A stretch of DNA of 64,000 bases from Hanleya hanleyi (GCA_036873755.1 JAVTVY010025427.1:38396-102395); one strand, 5' to 3'; positions 1 through 12,848 are shown, numbered from the stretch's first letter. The notes: generated by a model not told the origin, from the sequence alone. Translations and numbers: made by a program.

Positions 1-640
1 TTACAGGTTGGTACTGGTCAGCTACAGCTCGGTACTGAGTGGTTACAGTTCAGTAGTGGATGTGTAACTGTTTGGTACTGTTCTGTCACAGGTTGGTACA
101 CTCAGTTACAGCTCAGTGCTGAATGGCTACAGTTCAGTAGTGGATGTGTACATATCTTCCTGGTAACTGGTTGGTAACAGGTTGGTACTGGTCAGTTACA
201 GCTCAGTACTGAGTGGTTACAGCTCAGTAGAGGATGTGTAACTGGTTGGTACTGCTCTGTCACAGGTTGGTAGCACTCAGTTACAGCTCAGTACTGAATG
301 GCTACAGTTCAGTAGTGGATGTGTACATATCTTACTGGTAACTGGTTGGTAACAAGTTGATACTGTTCTGTTACAGATTGGTACTGTTCCATTACAGCTC
401 AGTACCGAGTGGTTACAGTTCAGTAGTGGATGTGTTCATATCACCATGGTAACTAGTTGGTAACAGGTTGGTACTGTTCTGTTGCAGCTTGGTACAGTTC
501 AGTAATACCAATGGATACCACTCAGTCTCAGTAACTGGTTGGTTCCGATCAGTAACTGACCACAGGTCAGTTGTCAACAGGTAGGTACTGAGTGGGGGCC
601 CTTTTTGCAGTACCAATGAACAGGTCAGTTACTGAGTGGT
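1..640. repeat. Minisatellite array, 176-bp higher-order unit
   Basis: Short words such as GGTTGGTA, CAGTTACAGCTCAGTACTGA and GGATGTGTAAC recur throughout. A longer unit is visible: the phrase beginning ACAGGTTGGTACTGGTCAG occurs near position 3 and again near 178, giving a higher-order period of about 176 bp that is itself built of shorter related blocks. The array runs off the left edge of the window, so its full size is unknown. No gene is supported in it; open frames on the minus strand are by-products of the repeat. Confidence 0.85.
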
Positions 641-1089
641 ACCAACCTGTCAAAAATTACCTGTGTAAGATATCGAACCCATATCAAATCCCTATTTAGC
701 CTTAAAAATATGCTAAAATGCAGAAAATCAAGCGTAAAAATTAGTACGTAATTGACTGGATGGATGAAACCAAGCTGGAAGGCTATGCCAGAATCACGTA
801 CAATTCCGGTTTGTAAGTCGTGTATATTTACACTTGTGACTTTACTGCATGGTATCTTACTGTCAAGTATATGGAACCCTTATAGTGGAAGAAAATATAA
901 CGGTTATACGAGCAATAGCAGTCTATGGGGGAGGGAGGGGAGGCGGTGGCATTGACTTTTAGAAGTAATACAATTTCCATTCATAAAGGACAAGGTAGCC
1001 ACCATTAAATAATTAACATTGCTCAGTGTTTTCATTGCTTTGACCGTACTTTCACGAAGATATATCAAACTGTGTGGAACCTGAAAGAA

Positions 1090-1675
1090 TGTTAGGGTTG
1101 GTAACTGATGGGTACCACTTTTTTCACAATTTGGTACCCACCAAGTTACTGATTGGTGACTGCACGGTACCTGGAGGAATATTAGGGTTGGTAACTGATG
1201 GGTACCACTTGGTCACAGGTTGGTACCCACCAAGTTACTGATTGGTGACTGCACGGTACCTGGAGGAATACTAGGGTTGGTAACTGATGGGTACCACTTG
1301 GTCACAGGTTGGTACCCACCAAGTTACTGATTGGTGACTGCACGGTACCTGGAGGAATATTAGGGTTGGTAACTGATGGGTACCACTTGGTCACAGGTTG
1401 GTACCCACCAAGTTACTGATTGGTGACTGCACGGTACCTGGAGGAATATTAGGGTTGGTAACTGATGGGTACCACTTGGTCACAAGTTGGTACCCACCAA
1501 GTTACTGATTGGTGACTGCACGGTACCTGAATGAATAGTAGGGTTGGTAACTGACCAGTACCACTCAGTAACTGATTGGCTACTGATTGGTGGGGAACTG
1601 AACGGTACCGCAAGGGGACCTTTCCTACCAGTACCAATCAGTTGCCCACCAATCAGTTACTGAGTGGTACTGGTT
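1090..1675. repeat. Minisatellite array, 89-bp unit, about six copies
   Basis: The phrase TAGGGTTGGTAACTGATGGG starts near 1093 and recurs near 1183, 1272, 1361, 1450 and 1539, giving a period of 89 bp. The last copy is degenerate. The vocabulary (GGTTGGTAAC, GGTACC, TTACTGATTGG) matches the 1-640 array, so both belong to one repeat family separated by about 450 bp of unrelated sequence. Confidence 0.9.
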
Positions 1676-2098
1676 GGTGACGGCTTGCCTGTGTATGCGA
1701 AAGCGGTAGCATTGTCAAGAAGTTTAAAAGCCATCCAGTTGGTAAAAATCCTTTTTTGTCGGGTTTACCAAGGGTAAACCCTACATTAGTATCACTCTTC
1801 AGTTTTTCTTTTTTCTTCTGCACATGTGTAGTTTTGATCTCCTGCCCGGAGACTGTTCTCATTTGATGCCCCTTACAGCATTCATAAAAAATACCGTACT
1901 TCTGTCTGACAATCATATACACATGTGCAATGCATGGTAGCTTGTGCATTGAACGTGATAATTGGTACATTATCGCAGTAAATTTTATCTTTACAATTTC
2001 CTTTAAAATTTGCCTTTCCAATCTATTTTATCCGGTATCATTTGTTACGGCGGGAAGGGTGCGCCGTAGTCATTCTCCAGGCGTAACCACGTAGCGAG

Positions 2099-3047
2099 TT
2101 TTTGTGGATACAAATTATGTATGCGTACCCACATTTTAAAATCACCGAAAACAAGAAATTTCCAAATTGTGGATACACATGATTTTTTGGTGATGTATCC
2201 ACATTTTTACTTCCACCTTACTTGATCAATTATCAGCATGAGAACTGAATAAAATTGCGACAAAACTCTGGCAGAAATTTTGGCGAAAGTTTTTGGGACA
2301 GATTTCGTTATTTTTTCAAGTGTCTGACGTGTCTTCTCCGTCGATCTTCTTCAACAAAACGAAATAGGAACGACTGGCACTTTTGCACAAAACTCTTTTA
2401 CATATCTGATTATGGTTACAAAGAATAAAAACCTGGGGTGTTTTCCTTTTGCTGGTATGGATGAGAAAGAGATACGATATTTCGATCCCGTCAACGCTGA
2501 ACTTTCATCCCAAGTCTGAATTTCCCAGAGTACAAGTAATCGTGAATTTGATTGGCTGAACAGTACATATTGGCTCCGCCCACACGTTATTCAACCAATC
2601 AGTACACTTTTTACACGACATACGAATTCAATGAAACTAAATAAGATCGGCTCGTTTTCTAGATTTATAGTTTTTCTTTCCAATCCATATGAATTTAAAG
2701 GCATTTAAAGGCATTTCTGTAAAACCGTTATTATTTAGCATTTAAAATAACACTATGAGTATGACAGTATCTTGTTTTATAGTCAAGAGTTGTTAGAAAA
2801 ATGATCGTGGAGTAGGAGAATAGCGAATTTTCTGAACTTGCGACGTCTGCAGATTTTCTTGTCTGGATGTACTTTTAGTAGATTCATTTTCTCACAGATT
2901 AAATAAGTATGGAAATTATATAAATGTGGATACAATGTGGATACATCTCTTATATAGGATGCGTATCCACATTTTACAAAAGTCGAAGTTTTATGCTCTA
3001 GATAAAAATGTGCATACACATCCTATATAGAGATGTATCCACAAAAA
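2099..3047. mobile_element. MITE-like element with hairpin-rich ends
   Basis: The left end begins TTTTTGTGGATACA and the right end closes with its inverse, TGTATCCACAAAAA, a 14-bp terminal inverted repeat. Each end also contains further inverted GTGGATAC/GTATCCAC pairs: around 2150-2215 on the left, and on the right two arms of about 42 bp at 2934-2975 and 3005-3047. The length is about 949 bp and there is no transposase-like frame. I could not fix a target duplication, so the superfamily is unassigned. Confidence 0.6.
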
Positions 3048-3744
3048 CCTTCTATATTGCGGTCACGCCATTCTTCATGGTCCATCGACAACCGATCCGT
3101 GGAACTTTTGTTGTAAGATCACAAAGGTGGTGTTAGCTTTAGATATAGGGAATCGTCTTCAATGCATTTTTGATACACACAGCTTATTTAGACGGAATAT
3201 TTCAGAATTATTTGTTGCTCAAATTGGTTTTGGATAAAGGTGTCCTATTTTTGTAACAAAAAGAAAATCTGCACCGAAAAGTGCATAAAAATACGAAAAT
3301 AACCCAATGAACCTATGGTGCGCCATAAATCCGTTTTCGTGCATCTGCAGCCCTTCATTATTTCGTGTCTTGTAATTCAGCATGTATAGGCTGTACAAAC
3401 TGGTCCATTTCATATCATTTTGATAAAAGTGAAAGTTTGGCCCTACAAACCGAACAGCTTGAGGAAGATTCCTTATGTAAAGCGAAGACCACCTTTCCTC
3501 CCTTAAATGATCACAAATATGGGACTAATAAACCCCTCTGATGCAAGTAAACCCGACATCAGTACTTTAAGTACTTTGATTTATTCTTTTTACCTGTATT
3601 TCATTAAAATTTGTCGTCTTCAATACATTTTTTGGAACAGTGTCAGACACCTAAATAGCCGAAGGACTGTCATAACTGTCGCTAAAAATAAACTTCGTTG
3701 TGAATATATCCACCCAGGTTTTAAGTATAGATACTTGATGTCAT

Positions 3745-3880
3745 CATATACCATAATAAACACAAGACATTGGTTACAGCTGTCTGGGACAGGTTTGTCA
3801 TATACCACAATAAAGACGACACATTACTTCCACCTGCCTGGAGTAGGTTAATCATATACCACAATAAAGACAACACAACG
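3745..3880. repeat. 54-bp tandem repeat, about 2.5 copies
   Basis: CATATACCATAATAAA or CATATACCACAATAAAGAC begins at 3745, 3799 and 3853, an exact 54-bp spacing. It sits just downstream, in receptor orientation, of the receptor relic at 3945-4040. Confidence 0.8.
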
Positions 3881-3944
3881 ACTATAGCACAATCAGCTTT
3901 GATGAACAGATAAAATGTGATTACATTATGAGCAGCTGAAGGTT

Positions 3945-4040
3945 CAAAATGAAGGAACACCAGTTGTTGTTCTCAAAAGGGAAACAATCATTGTCATCAA
4001 TTAGCGATAGTCGATGCATAATCGTAATATCCCATCCTTC
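3945..4040 (-). pseudogene. Relic of a second SMB/7TM receptor gene
   Basis: Read on the minus strand, 4037 down to 3963 encodes GWDITIMHRLSLIDDN and following residues. The receptor at 5005-8054 encodes GWENALMHRLSLIEYN at about 6690-6620. DNA similarity is also evident, e.g. CAATTAGCGATAGTCGATGCATAA against CAATTAACGATAATCTATGC. Similarity stops on both sides and no 7TM region is found downstream. This looks like a decayed tandem copy of part of the receptor ectodomain. An alternative is a stray exon of a neighbouring paralogue lying outside the window. Confidence 0.55.
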
Positions 4041-5004
4041 TGTCCTTGTGTATGAAAAATGCCTCCAACTCACTCCATGTCTGATCGGCTCTGTTTTCCT
4101 TCTACCCACCAGAGAAAATGGACAATGGCTCTCTTGGATTTTTGGATTTATTTTTTTAAATTTTCCTATATATCATTGACAATAACGACAAGAACTATCC
4201 CAAACATATTCGAAATGGCTATAATTGCATTATAGAATCGTTTCTTGTTGCGCCCATTTCACCAACGAGATATGGGGATAGCTTACCTAGAGTCCATTCA
4301 GGGGCGTATTGTTAATGAAACGATCCAGTTCAGATGATTATAGTATATCCAGATTTCGGACGGATTCAGTGTTCTGGCTAATGGTTATTCTATTATTTCT
4401 CTGAGACATTAATTCAAACATAAACTGCTTCGTTAGGAATTAAACACTTTTCTCATATTTCAAACCTATGATAATTGTATTACCTAATTTAAATAATCTC
4501 CAACATTATGATTGTTCAGTGACGACATTCTCACAACAAAATTCAACAAACAGCACAGGGAGATATTCCCCCGTTAACAACATGTATTAGGTTATGTTTC
4601 ATTCGACAATAACATCTCGTTGACGATATTTCATTCCTCGAATGTTAAAAAGACAATCGCCATAGGCTATATTTAAATAAAGATCGAAGAAAAAGTATTC
4701 TCGTACTATTTGACCATGTTGACGTGTTGACGAGGACGACATGGAAAGGTATTCAAATCCAAGGGTCGAATATAATTCATAGCTTAGAGCTGGATCTACA
4801 CAAGCACAGGTGACGAGTTTTAGTTGTCCTAATAAAATTGCTATCAGGGGATAGCAGATTTGAGATAAAAAACACTACAATACCATGTATGTTGACCAAA
4901 TTGGGATTTTGCTTTTGAAAATATGAATTTTGGCTTCAAATAACAGGCCCTGGTGGCGGAATATTGAAGAGTCATTGCGAGCCAGATATGACAATGACGT
5001 CCAA

Positions 5005-8000
5005 TTAAATTTTTGCTTCACTCATATCTCTCTTTGACCTTAAGCCTGATGGCGAAGAAATATCCGTACCTGCTCTCACCGAGCTGGAAGGGATATTGCC
5101 TTGTTTCGTCAGAATTCTCTTATACATTCGACAGACTCGGGTGTTACAGATAAACGCCAGGAAAATAAACACACCTTGGAAAGTGTTCGCCACACCAAAG
5201 ATGACAGATACGATCTGGTTGCCAAGTCGATCTGACAAGACCAAGGCAATCCATCCCAGGCCCATGACCAGCGAGAGCTTCAAGTACAGCAATATGTTAT
5301 TCTTGTCATCTGATAGATTCCTTGCAATTTTAGATAATTTTGACACTCTATGAATTCCAATGACAGTGCGGATAAACATAATGATATTCCCGAGGAGTGT
5401 TGATGCTACTGGGATATAAAAGACATACATCATGACGGACCTGTTAATCCAGCATATCTTTTCCTGTTTAGACCCATAGTTATAGAAGCCATCTTCGTCA
5501 TCAGATTTTGTCAGATATCCTTCAATAAGGGTAGCGGTAATCGCAACCACAGGGACACCAAAAGCGTATAAGCAATACTTGAGAAAAGTATGGCTTTCTT
5601 CGCGTCTCTTCGACATTTTACCTGTGCCAAATGTCTTGGCGATATCAAATGAAAGCACGTTCATCAGAAAAAAAGCAGACAACCAGAAATAGTGGAGTAT
5701 CATTGCCAAAAATGCACATAACGAAGGCAGGTCAGTTCGCCAAGCAGCGCTGACAAACAGCAATATTGCGATAAACACATTGACGGCAAGACACATCACA
5801 ACCTTACCTGGAATATTGCGAAGCTCTCTGAATAAAGAGTAGGTTACAATCGTTATAAGCAAAGCTACCAACGACAAACCAGATCCTATATATGATAACA
5901 GTGATTCCCAAAAGACCAACTTTGTATTATCGTTATCATTCTGTATGACGGACTCTGTTTGATTACATACATACAATGTGCCACTTATATTTTTATACAC
6001 GGTAGCTTTGTATTTGTTATCACCGTTCTCAAAGGTGACCACACCGTTCTCGTCAACTGTATAATCACCCGGATTTAACCCCACTGCTTGGTTACAGTTT
6101 TGCAGCGACAGAGTCTCGTTATTCCTATTGCAAATCGTAGCTGACTGACAATGCTGATTTGTAATATTGGGACCAAATCGATACTCTTCGGAAATTCTTA
6201 CGTCCTTCGCATTGTAATCCTTCTCAATACTGTGCAGCCGAACGAATAGCTCATCTGCTTTTGAAGGGTATCTGTATGTGAAGTTACTGAATGTCATCGC
6301 GTTACTACAACTGAAGTCCTTTTCAGGGTTGAAGTTTGTGATGCCTACGGAGATGAATTGTATTGCCGATCCATCCTCATTGTTGACCCATATAGCATAT
6401 GATTCCTCCGCCAGACATTGGAAGAAATCCCTCAGAGAGAGTATAGTCGTACTCCCACTCCTCCAGTTTAATAGTCTACGTATCTCTTTTTTCCAATATG
6501 TCAGTGATTCAGCTTCAACATCACCATTCACTGAATCCCCCACAATTTCTGGTGGCCACCAATTGTCGAAAGTGCCGGGCTCTATTCTTGGAATCTGGAG
6601 ACAAGTCTTGTTCTTAATGCTGGAAGAATGATTGTATTCAATTAACGATAATCTATGCATAAGCGCATTCTCCCATCCCGCCAATTCAGCCTTCTTGCTA
6701 TCGTTCCTTTCTTGTGTGATAAGTGTGTCCCCTGTGCACACCACGGACTCTTCTGCTCGATCTATCCACCGAAGAAAGCGCACAAGCGTGTTCTCGACTT
6801 CACTGTCCTTAGTCTCTCCATGAAAGACAAAAGCATGCACTTGTATTGAAACGATCGCTGTACAGTTATCTCCACCAGATGTCGGCAATATTGAATCCAA
6901 AATACATTCACCATTCCTGATGGAGTAATCCTCTTCACATTCGATCTTTTGGCATCGCTGCAGAATAAACATGTACACTTCATCAGGTCCGCACACGATA
7001 TCGCTTGGTGGAGTCAGTATTACGGCTTTATTCCTATACACAATCTGTTGTCTTTTTCGTGGATCCAGACTGAACAATAACGAGATAGATATATGCATAA
7101 AGTCATCGTTTGGGGAAGCTATGATACCGAGGAAGCCACCATCTTTTAGACGACTGTCCACATACAAACAACACCACGCCGCGAACACCCCTTCTACAGG
7201 ATTTTCAGGCTCTAGGACATTAGTACTGCATATATCGTACTCGATGTCACCATCTGAAAAAGTGCTTTGATGGATTTGATAACAAGAGCAGGTGTCCATT
7301 TCAGCCTTCCTCTGTTGATAAAAGTCGAACAAACACATTCTTTTGAACATGAATATCGGAATGATAGTCAATAGCGGCAAAAAATTCACTGAGCAATTAT
7401 CGCGTAAAAAAACGGTATCGTGTATCAACGTTTCCAAATTTGTCTCAACCGAACAGCTAAGTTTGGTTCGCCAAAGCTCTAATTGGTCTAGTCGTCTTCC
7501 GTGGCAAAACGCACAGTGAACGTTTCTGTAACTTATGGCCTTGAACTCAATGTCATGGACCGGGGGACGGTATATAGATGTTCTGTTGTTTTCGCAAATT
7601 TCCCTGGTTACGTCATCCGTCCATAACTTTGGACAAATGTCGACCAAGACATATGCCTCATAGCATGTTATACAGCCTCTGTCCATTAACACGTCAGAGA
7701 CGTTTCCGTATTCCAGTGTCCACGTAATTGGATGATGACAGATGTTTTCGATCTCTGACATTATATTTCCACTTTCTGATATAGGTGGAGGCAGTGTATC
7801 ATGTGTGACAACTTGACTGTAATAAATTTGCATCTCTTCATGCAGATGTTCCTCTGACATTCCCAAGCAATGATTGAAATAATCAAAGCAACAATCGCCG
7901 TAAATCAAACACGCCTTGTCACATTTACATTCGCCCCGTCCTGTGTTTTGTCCGCACTTCCCTGAACAACTCTCAGTATCCGAGCAATTGTTTTGACCAG

Positions 8001-8054
8001 CACTACGAAGATCTGCGAAGACAGTTGACTTGTTCACGGAGCTGTGAATACACC
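5005..8054 (-). CDS. Somatomedin-B domain secretin-family 7TM receptor (methuselah-like), body exon
   Basis: This is a cell-surface receptor of the secretin/adhesion-like class. The open frame runs from 8073 to the stop at 5005, but TTACTTTCAG just before 8054 is a splice acceptor, so the first residues of the frame are intronic. The exon starts with the last two bases (GG) of a codon and needs an upstream phase-1 exon. Numbering from 8073: residues 35-69 form a somatomedin-B domain with all eight cysteines, including CKCDKAC and GDCCFDY. A long N-glycosylated ectodomain follows, ending in a methuselah-like strand region (DYTVDENGVVTFENG). Seven membrane segments lie at about 725-985. Cysteines at the start of TM3 (SLCAFL) and in loop 2 (KICWIN) match the class disulphide. 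A short Ser-rich tail of about 40 residues ends the protein. No GPS cleavage motif is evident. The 7TM part is intronless. Ligand unknown. Confidence 0.9.
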
Positions 8055-9082
8055 CTGAAAGTAAGATATACAATCATCATCAAAACACATTTCGTTTCGA
8101 GAATGTATAGTTAAAATATTGTAGCTAAGTGCTTTGGAACAAACGGCAACCAGTCGATCAATGGCATGGAGATATGGAGTCACTTCACATTAGGTCTAAG
8201 TAGGCCGTAACAACCATTTTATTGCCGATTCATTTTGTTCCTCTATCGCCTCTGTTTAGAGAGCTAAACATTTCCGTAACTACATATTGAGGATCATGCA
8301 AATTAATTAAGAAACTAGCCTGTGCTTATGTGTACTATGACTGCCTTTTTGAATTTGGTCATAATGCTGTTATATGGAATTTAGAATAGGTCTTTGGATT
8401 ATGGACGCGGTTATCCTTTAATGGACAACGGCTGGATAAAGAATGACGGACTAGACACTCGTGAATGAATTGCGAACATATTTATCTTTGTTGTTCGGAT
8501 AACGTCATCCTGTCGGAATGTGTTTATTAGATATTCACTGTTCATTATTTTCTCCGTTTTTGTCTTTGGCACGGTTCTTTGCGATAGGTCTATAATAACG
8601 GAGGCAATGTAATTTTTTGCAAGGAATGGGGACATATGCAACGAAACGTTTTGGTGGAAAGAAGTGAAAAGTTAGAAAAAGCATTGGTGTTGCATTTATA
8701 TTCTGTAAATGCGGACTTTAAACACACATTTTCAGCGTCATGAAGACTGCCGTTTTAGAAGTATTCAGCACGAAATGAATCGTACAAAGAGGCTAAATAA
8801 TCCCAAGTTATCAAGCTGTGAGGCGAGAAAGTATCGGTTCTTGTCTTTCTGAATTCCTGTGGCTATATCCCATTCATGAGGCCAGTAACCAAGTGGTCAA
8901 CCGCTGCTTTCAATACAACAGGGCCTTTTCATCTTACCCTAGTTTAGTTACTATGCACATAAGTGTACCTCATTATAGAGATTGCCTGCTAATGGTTTCA
9001 ACTAAGTGGTTTTAATTTCTGTGGAAAGTGAATGCCACAAAATAAATATAGCCATAATGTGGTTATCTTTCACTTGCAAGGT
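8055..9082. other. Receptor intron start; no gene seen
   Basis: This is the intron sequence upstream of the receptor body exon: AT-rich, with only short frames. I looked for a nearby signal-peptide exon on the minus strand and found none with a convincing hydrophobic core plus a phase-1 donor. Confidence 0.5.
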
Positions 9083-9085
9083 TTA

Positions 9086-11224
9086 GGCACCGTTTGCAAT
9101 TATCGTTCGCGAATGAATCGTTTATTTCGTCAAATTTTGTCGAAGTCGCGATTTTCCAAGGCGCGAGGGAATGTTTTTTTTCTTCAAAATAAACGATTCA
9201 TTCGCGATCGCTGTTCGAATGGGGTTTTTTCTGTTGGCAATCGTTTTTCAATCAAGAAAATTTTCTCGAATAAAAAGCGATATCGCGATTCAATGGTTTT
9301 TTAATCGAGAAAATATAAGCGGTTGAAAAAAAAACGGTTGAGGATTATAGCCAAAAGTAGTACGGCAAGGTTCAGCCTGACTGAGCCGCATACACGTTCG
9401 AGTTTCTATATCATAAACACTTCAGTCTAAAGTTCGATCATTTTTTCTTCTTCCTTTTCCATTCTTCTTTGCCTTGTGTAGAACTATAGCGTTTTTCGGT
9501 TCAGTTGGCGGCTATATAGATACGATGAGTATATTGAAAGAAATTGAAAAAAAAGGAATTATATATATACATAGGAATAATGGTGAACGATATATACATA
9601 TAGTTATAACTTCATATTTACATATATTTTGTACGGGACACAGACCCGGATATGGTCAGATTGAATCATTTGCACTTGCAATTTCGTCTATTATTTTGAG
9701 TATTTCAGTGTTTTAAAGCTGGTATTATTCCAGATTTCTTGTGTAGTACTTTTCATGAACGTTTTTGGCATCTGTGCGTGCTGACAGTTTGAGTTGATTC
9801 GTCAGATTTTCGCTGTTGGCGTGGTTTTTTGTCCTAAGATCACCATTTTCCTTGTGTAGATAGATGGCGCTGTATTGAATATAACATTGTCATATGGGGC
9901 TTTTTAGTCTTCGAAAGCATTTAATATATAAAGCGGGCTATTTGTAAAACTTTTCACAACTGTCATTATTTTTTTGCTTGTTTGTTTGGTTGTGTGAATT
10001 AATCTTTTCTGGAGCTCCCTGGGTGGGAGTTTTGTTGTGCGGCTCCCTAAGTGGGAGTCTGTAAGTGCAAAACCCCACAGTTGCCTGGCTTGTGAGATAT
10101 TTGATGGTAGATGAATACGTATATTTTCAATAAATTATGAAAGTTAATAAATGCAAAGAGAAAAAATATATATAAAAGAAACGATTCAAAGAAAATAATG
10201 ATATGGATTATTTTTCACAATTTGATGAAAATACACGTATTCATTCACCATGAAATATCCCACAAGCCTGGTTATTCACATCTCAATAGTTTAAAAACTG
10301 TACCAAAACATGAGTGGATACCCTTTCCTAATATATGTTTTACTATAACAAAATATACATATTTAATTATACTATTTTTCACCTTAATTAACCTAGAAAT
10401 TCACGGCTGGAGGGCTAAGCTGTTCTGGGTTATCGCCATGCGCCCATTCACACCTCTATCAAGTCTGTGCCATAATCATTCTGATAATGCAATCAACGAC
10501 GAACTCAAATCCACTTATGACCTATACGCGGTATTTACAAAAACAAGATATTGCGACTATCATCCTGTATTGTTTATAACAAGTTGCATGAATATACGAG
10601 AAAATTATCGGACGGATAAAGGGAATGACTGAGCATTAACACACTGTCGACTCACACGATTATTAAATAAACATGTAATTTTGTCATTTACGCTTCGCCA
10701 GAGTAAATCTGAGCGCGGACGTCACAGGAAGCATGGTACAGGTATGTGTTTGAATATTTCCAGCATACGCCCTACTTCGGCTTGTAGGAGACTATAGATC
10801 CTGAATCATCTATATTATCCGGTTATCCTACGCCGTTATACAGTATAATATAGTAATATGTATTTTCCATCAACAAATCCGCAACCAACATTACATGTAG
10901 TTCCCAGTTCGCGGATATAGAGCGGCGTATGACGGCAACACGGCCTATGTGTCAGATATCACTCCGCCTCACGATTCTCTCGCACCTTGAATAAAAAACC
11001 CGATTCCCTCGCGATTGAAGATTCGCGATCAAGAACGGATCGCGCATGGGCAAACGATTCAAAAACGATATCGCGAGAGAATGTTTTTTTCAGAAAAAGT
11101 TCAATCGTTTTTTTTCATTTTTTTTTCTCGATATCCTCGCGACTGATTCACGAATGATCGTTTTTCAATCGAGAAAATTGAGAAAAATCGCGACTGAGGA
11201 AAAACGAATAATGGAAGCGATCCC
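9086..11224. mobile_element. Harbinger-like non-autonomous DNA transposon, TTA-flanked
   Basis: The left end GGCACCGTTTGCAATTATCG and the inverse of the right end GGGATCGCTTCCATTATTCG form imperfect inverted termini, flanked on both sides by TTA (9083-9085 and 11225-11227), the three-base TWA target duplication typical of PIF/Harbinger. Both subterminal regions (about 9100-9345 and 10960-11215) are packed with related words: TCGCGA, CGATTCA, AATCGAGAAAAT. The interior, about 1.6 kb, has no recognisable transposase; its longest frame, 10198-10632, resembles nothing I know. Two CTCCC-N5-GGGAG hairpins lie near 10014-10055. Diverged ends make the boundary less certain than for the element at 35622. 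Confidence 0.55.
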
Positions 11225-11227
11225 TTA

Positions 11228-12847
11228 GCAAATTCGTACACCACATAAAACAAGTTATGAACGTCTCTTAAGAAGCTATAGAAGCAATATACTAAGCCCA
11301 CGCAATTTCTTATTAGAGGTCGACGTTGAATATTTCTTCAAAGCTGAAACCATGTGAGGTATACTTCATTCACTGTATAAATGCATCATTTTTTATCGGG
11401 TGTACGACTCGGTTCAATAGTGATGGCAACTGTGAATCATGTCGGACGGTATAAGATACCGAGTTTATGGGACGATTTCGACCACATCGCGAAACTAGTA
11501 CAACGTTGTAATATGTTCGTGTCTTCGCTTGAAGTTTCTTGGGTTTGGTGATATATACCATACCAAAATTGAAAAACATTATGCAGACAAGAACTACAGT
11601 AAAAATGAATATTACAAAGTTTGAAACTCAAAGTACACACACCTTAAGCTTGAATGAATCATTGGAAAGTGCATACACAGTTTGAAATATATGTAATAAG
11701 GAAGTGTGACGTCACTGGATCTAGATATGATTGCAACAGACCACCATAGAATACCATGCTTTACTTGCAGTTTACTCTGTGTAATAAAATCGTAAAAAAA
11801 TACAATAAATATTTTCCGACAGTGTTCGCAATGGTCTTTCGTTTGATGGAAACTTTACTTGAGGGTTTACGATCAGCTTAAATAAAATCTTATTTCGAAT
11901 GTAGTGGATACTTAAGAACTGGATGATTAAGGGCACATGCCTTACAGTCATGTATCAAATTGCGATTTCTCGACTCTCTATACTACTATTCCTCATATCA
12001 TATTGAATATCAGTGTTCAATAAAACATGTCATCGGTATATCAGTATCAGAAGCCTTTCTTTGGTTCTACTGTACATAAAATATATTCTAGTTGGAATGT
12101 TTATAGAATTCCATGATTTCTCATTAAAAATAGTAAGGTGAAATTCGGTAACCTCCTACCACCACTTCTTACCGACTTATATCTGTTCTCGTATGAATAC
12201 ATATATATACAGAAATTGTCGGAAGATATCTGTTTGAAAGCCTGTTCCTGTGTAGATATATAGTTGCTTTTTAGTCGACAGATAGACCTGTATAAGCAGT
12301 GTGCCTATACCGCATGGTAGTATTTGCTAGATCCTGTGCAAAAAAGTAACCATTTTAATCAAAGCTTCAATATTACAGAAAATATACAGGCTATACCACA
12401 AAACGCCTTCATTCACACTTTCTCAAGTTCTCTGATAATATCGTACACTAACGGCAAAATACGATTGCTGCCTTCGAGATCTCTGGCGCTACTTTTCCTA
12501 TCTTATGTCTAATTCTGCGTAATCAGGGGCTTGGGGACGTTTGAACAACTCCTGCTTTTACATCTGCACTACGTTGCACTATGTTCAAATGAACACCCAC
12601 AAACACAGCGTGACTGAGAATCATCGTATTTTAGAAAACGAATTGGAAGTACATTTGAATGAAACAGCACAGGTCAGTGATAAGGATTTGATGTGAAGAG
12701 CATCATGATGCCCTACACACAAAGGTTTATTTACTACACATCTGATGTAGTTAGGAAATGCTTGCGAATGCCGCTCAAATATTGGGTAATGTGTGTTATA
12801 AGGCTCCTAGAATCATTTAATATACATTCCCTATACATTTGTTTGAC

Positions 12848-12848
<1 letters not shown>
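11228..12848. other. No gene recognised
   Basis: This is AT-rich sequence with short frames only (60-70 codons), lacking recognisable domains or splice context. I see no repeats of note. Confidence 0.4.

Noticed and set aside
1653..2021. 122-codon minus-strand frame
   Set aside because: Begins in minisatellite sequence, has no domain, signal or splice support, and ends next to the MITE; likely chance.
6278..6849. Plus-strand frames opposite the receptor
   Set aside because: Shadows of the receptor coding exon.
10198..10632. 144-codon plus-strand frame inside the Harbinger-like element
   Set aside because: No transposase or Myb-like motif; AT-rich composition makes long frames likely.
11930..12000. 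CTTACAG (minus-strand donor) considered as another first exon
   Set aside because: The upstream frame starting at ATGAGGAATAG has a stop before the donor.
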